The notes under the pieces: model-generated | The model's database searches: none | What the model was told of the DNA's origin: nothing | The model's input: the letters and a program-made list of their open reading frames with translations, nothing else | Part shown: positions 13,796 through 16,366 of the stretch, piece after piece | How positions within the stretch are numbered: the first letter of the stretch is position 1 | Layout: each line of letters begins with the position of its first letter | Source of the DNA: Colimorpha sp045597945 | GTDB lineage: Bacteria > Bacteroidota > Bacteroidia > Bacteroidales > P3 | Reading direction: 5' to 3' | Assembly (NCBI GenBank): GCA_045597945.1 | Contig: JAZLLD010000013.1 | Coordinates: 1 to 16,366, forward strand | Length of the DNA stretch: 16,366 nucleotides | Program-made: the position numbers and the translations under genes

Positions 13796-15940
13796 ATGGA
13801 ATTCGAACTAGTCTCTGAATTTGTCCCCATGGGCGACCAACCCGAAGCCATTCGGCAGTTGGTGCAAGGCATCAAGGAGGGCCAGCGAGCACAAGTGCTA
13901 CAAGGTGTTACCGGCTCAGGTAAGACTTTTACCGTGGCCAACGTCATCGCGCAGCTCAATCGCCCCACCCTGGTTCTCAGCCACAACAAGACCCTGGCGG
14001 CCCAGCTCTACGGCGAGTTCAAGCAGTTCTTCCCCAACAATGCGGTGGAATATTTTGTATCCTACTACGACTACTACCAACCCGAGGCATATATCGCAGC
14101 CACAAACACTTATATCGAGAAAGACCTGGCCATCAACGACGACCTTGACAAACTTCGCCTCCGCGCATCTTCAGCCTTGCTGAGTGGTCGTCGCGACGTA
14201 ATTGTCGTGTGCTCCGTAAGTTGCATCTATGGTATTGGCAATCCTGCCGAGTTCAAACGCGGCACCATCAATCTGAAAGTCGGCGAACGCATTTCTCGTG
14301 ACGCACTCTTGCTCCGACTGCTTGACGGCCAATACGTTCGCAACGAAATCGAGTTCATCAACGGCCGGTTCAGAGTCAAAGGCGACACTGTTGATGTATT
14401 CCCATCATTTGCCGACTTCTGTTTTCGCATTTCATTCTGGGACGATGAGATTGAAACACTTGAGAGTTTCGACCCTATCAGTGGCCAGCGGCTGGAGACC
14501 TTCTCCGACATCACCATCTACCCGGCTTCCAACTTCCTCACTTCCAAGGACCAACTCCCCGAAGTGCTACATCAGATACAGACCGACATGTTTGCCCAGC
14601 GCGACTATTTTGAGTCCATCGACAAGCACCTGGAGGCCAAGCGATTGGAAGAGCGAACCAACTACGACCTTGAGATGATTCAGGAACTAGGCTACTGCAG
14701 TGGCATCGAGAACTACTCCCGCTACTTTGATGGCCGAAAAGAGGGCGAACGCCCATTCTGCCTAATCGACTATTTCCCAGACGATTTCCTGCTGGTCATT
14801 GACGAGAGCCATGTCACCATACCGCAAATTGGTGCCATGTACGGAGGCGACCGCAGCCGCAAAAAATCGCTTGTCGAGTATGGCTTCCGCCTCCCCTCTG
14901 CCCTGGACAACCGCCCCTTGACCTATAATGAATTCTACTCCATTACCGGACAAACAATCTATATCTCGGCAACTCCCGCACAATACGAACTACAAGAATC
15001 TGAAGGCGTTGTAGTTGAACAAATCATTCGCCCCACAGGACTTCTGGACCCTGTCGTAGAGGTTCGCCCGGCAATCAGCCAGGTTGACGATCTCCTTGAC
15101 GAAATCGAAAAGACCGTCCACAAAAATGAGCGAGTGCTGGTAACCACCCTCACCAAACGCATGGCCGAAGAGATGACCACCTATCTCATCAACCTCGGCA
15201 TACGCAGCAAATACATACACAGCGATGTCGACACCCTTGAGCGTGTTGAAATCATGCGCGACCTGCGCATGGGCGTTTTTGATGTGCTAGTGGGCGTAAA
15301 CCTATTGCGCGAGGGCTTGGATTTACCGGAGGTTTCGCTGGTGGCTATTCTGGACGCAGACAAGGAAGGCTTTCTGCGCAGCGACCGCGCACTGATCCAG
15401 ACCATTGGCCGCGCCGCCCGAAACGTGCACAGCAAGGCCATCCTCTATGGCGACACCATCACCGGCTCCATGCAGCGAGCCATAGATGAAACCAACCGCC
15501 ACCGCGAGAAGCAGATACGCTACAATTTGGAACACGGCATCGTACCCAAACAGATTGTCAAGAACACCGAGGCCATCATCGGTTCCACCAGTGTTATCGA
15601 ACGTGCTGCAGAAGAACACGACGAGCCCAAAGCTGCCGAGGGTCCCAATGTGCCCAACATAGCCGCATCGCCATACGCCCTCAACACCCCGGCTCACAGC
15701 GGCAAGCCGCAATACAGCCACCACCAGCCGGCCGAATTCGCACCTCCTTCCCCACAATCCTCCTCAGCTGGGGAACCTGAGATCCAATGGAGCAACAAGA
15801 CCAAGGCCCAGTTGCGCAAAGAAATCAAAGATGCCCAACGCAAGATGCAGCAAGCCGCCAAGGAGATGGACTTCCTCACCGCCGCCAAATATCGCGACCA
15901 AATCCGCGAGATGCAAGCCGCTTTGGAAGACGCCCGCTAA
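13796..15940 (+). CDS. uvrB: Excinuclease ABC subunit UvrB
   Basis: A 714-residue DNA damage recognition helicase that loads onto lesions with UvrA and recruits UvrC in nucleotide excision repair. GVTGSGKT (37-44) is Walker A. SYYDYYQPEAYI (89-100) is the Tyr-rich beta-hairpin that clamps DNA. DESH (336-339) is Walker B, ISATPAQYE is helicase motif III, and QTIGRAARN (535-543) is motif VI. The UVR domain that binds UvrC spans about 669-708. Compared with the 673-residue E. coli protein it carries extra length as a Pro/Ser/His-rich linker (about 600-668). The gene is 37 bases after the oxidoreductase. No terminator is seen after it, and its last four bases overlap a minus-strand remnant. Confidence 0.98.
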   Translation: MEFELVSEFVPMGDQPEAIRQLVQGIKEGQRAQVLQGVTGSGKTFTVANVIAQLNRPTLVLSHNKTLAAQLYGEFKQFFPNNAVEYFVSYYDYYQPEAYIAATNTYIEKDLAINDDLDKLRLRASSALLSGRRDVIVVCSVSCIYGIGNPAEFKRGTINLKVGERISRDALLLRLLDGQYVRNEIEFINGRFRVKGDTVDVFPSFADFCFRISFWDDEIETLESFDPISGQRLETFSDITIYPASNFLTSKDQLPEVLHQIQTDMFAQRDYFESIDKHLEAKRLEERTNYDLEMIQELGYCSGIENYSRYFDGRKEGERPFCLIDYFPDDFLLVIDESHVTIPQIGAMYGGDRSRKKSLVEYGFRLPSALDNRPLTYNEFYSITGQTIYISATPAQYELQESEGVVVEQIIRPTGLLDPVVEVRPAISQVDDLLDEIEKTVHKNERVLVTTLTKRMAEEMTTYLINLGIRSKYIHSDVDTLERVEIMRDLRMGVFDVLVGVNLLREGLDLPEVSLVAILDADKEGFLRSDRALIQTIGRAARNVHSKAILYGDTITGSMQRAIDETNRHREKQIRYNLEHGIVPKQIVKNTEAIIGSTSVIERAAEEHDEPKAAEGPNVPNIAASPYALNTPAHSGKPQYSHHQPAEFAPPSPQSSSAGEPEIQWSNKTKAQLRKEIKDAQRKMQQAAKEMDFLTAAKYRDQIREMQAALEDAR

Positions 15941-16227
15941 TATGACTTCTTCTCAAAAGAACAAGGATTAGGATATCTGCACGCAAAAGCATCCATGACC
16001 ACCTTTGAGAATTTTTGAAAATCCGCAGTCGCTGAATCATTGATGCAAATCATCATATTTCTAGCTTCTTTCACATCCTCTACAGCAGCCTCAACCGAGT
16101 CCTCGCTCAAACAATAGTAAGCCTCTTTTCGGTGTGAAAGTTTAAAATTACCGGAATAAATAGCATAGTCATAGAATAAATCCTGACTCAAATCTGTATC
16201 TTCCCTAAATCGATGTCCCGCAGTCAT
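15937..16227 (-). pseudogene. C-terminal remnant of a Stealth-type capsular polysaccharide phosphotransferase
   Basis: An open frame of 96 codons whose product matches the last conserved regions of Stealth proteins, hexose-phosphate transferases of capsule synthesis. GHRFREDTDLSQDLFYDYAI fits the conserved HRFR...dlnq.lf..y block, and MMICINDS followed by NPCSFEKKSY fits the C-terminal IND...SFEK block. Full-length family members are usually over 300 residues and carry their N-terminal conserved regions first; these are absent. In frame, TAA lies five codons before the first Met (CTA GAA TTT AGG then ATG), and beyond it is a terminator, so there is no room for the rest of the gene. I infer a truncated, probably non-functional fragment. 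It could be expressed as a short protein, but that is less likely. Its stop overlaps the end of uvrB by four bases. Confidence 0.7.
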
Positions 16228-16261
16228 CCTAAATTCTAGTTACAAGTGCAACACTAAGTAG

Positions 16262-16291
16262 AAAAAAAAGAGCACCGAAATTTGGTGCTCT
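16262..16291 (-). terminator. Terminator of the candidate small RNA
   Basis: Minus-strand AGAGCACC (16291-16284) pairs with GGTGCTCT (16276-16269) around a 7-base loop (AAATTTC) and is followed by a run of eight T on that strand. The plus strand has no T run, so it does not serve uvrB. Confidence 0.9.
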
Positions 16292-16346
16292 CAGGTAAAA
16301 TGACTACTTTTGTGTTGAATTATGAGAAGATATAATCACCTTACCA
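16262..16346 (-). ncRNA. Candidate small structured RNA, about 85 nt
   Basis: On the minus strand a -7 box (16352-16359) is followed six bases later by GGTAAGGTGA (16345-16336), which pairs with TCATTTTACC (16303-16294) as a 10-bp helix with two G-T pairs. Inside is a possible small TTAT/ATAA hairpin. Right after the closing helix comes a terminator hairpin and eight T residues. The RNA would begin at its own helix and end at its own terminator, a typical small RNA layout. A short frame (GTG, 11 codons, TAG) lies inside and leaves a leader-peptide attenuator possible. I do not recognise a named RNA family. Confidence 0.5.
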
Positions 16347-16351
16347 AAGAG

Positions 16352-16359
16352 CAAAGATA
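16352..16359 (-). promoter_or_regulatory. -7 box TATCTTTG of the candidate small RNA
   Basis: The minus strand reads TATCTTTG, an exact consensus match. The -33 position falls beyond the right edge of the window and cannot be checked. Confidence 0.65.
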
Positions 16360-16366
16360 CACAATT

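Noticed and set aside
16269..16291. Terminator of uvrB on the plus strand
   Set aside because: The hairpin is followed by a T run only on the minus strand, and it lies more than 300 bases past uvrB.

Overview
The window reads as chromosomal DNA from a member of the Bacteroidota, most likely the order Bacteroidales. Evidence for this is the repeated promoter form TTTG-N19-TAnnTTTG, the near absence of Shine-Dalgarno sites before genes, tRNA genes without an encoded CCA end, a carboxypeptidase-regulatory/TonB-type outer membrane receptor, a fimbrillin-like surface lipoprotein, and a PorT protein of the type IX secretion system, which is confined to this phylum.

Layout, left to right. 1-540: the last codons of an unidentified gene, its strong terminator, then an orphan -7 box followed by about 340 bases of hairpins and a 28-bp tandem duplication, with no believable gene. 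549-4524: a divergent pair, an unknown outer membrane barrel protein on the minus strand (probably leaderless) and an 885-residue TonB-dependent-receptor-like protein on the plus strand. 4581-5300: about 700 bases without genes, holding a cluster of TTTACAT words and a chain of small hairpins. 5335-5485: tRNA-Gln (CUG) with promoter and terminator on the minus strand. 5678-6497: a convergent, tail-overlapping pair, an L-rhamnose mutarotase family protein and a two-helix membrane protein. 6849-8860: a transcription unit with a textbook promoter, a hairpin leader, a 60-residue unknown protein and a 525-residue surface lipoprotein with codon use typical of strong expression. 8861-9829: a gene-free stretch with the trace of a decayed reading frame. 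9762-9943: tRNA-Phe (GAA), whose promoter is a near copy of the tRNA-Gln promoter. 9995-15940: a tight plus-strand run of thioesterase, type I asparaginase, porT, an FAD-dependent oxidoreductase and uvrB. 15937-16366: an orphan C-terminal piece of a Stealth-type capsule phosphotransferase gene on the minus strand, and behind it a compact candidate small RNA with its own -7 box, closing helix and terminator.

How the parts work together: most genes are housekeeping (DNA repair, asparagine breakdown, acyl-CoA hydrolysis, tRNAs) or belong to the cell envelope (two barrel proteins, the surface lipoprotein, PorT). PorT implies that the cell exports proteins through the type IX system. I see no prophage, CRISPR array, intact insertion sequence or recognised defence system. 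The most original signals are the candidate small RNA at 16262-16346, the small-protein/lipoprotein unit at 6849-8860, the structured gene-free region at 186-513 and the Stealth remnant.
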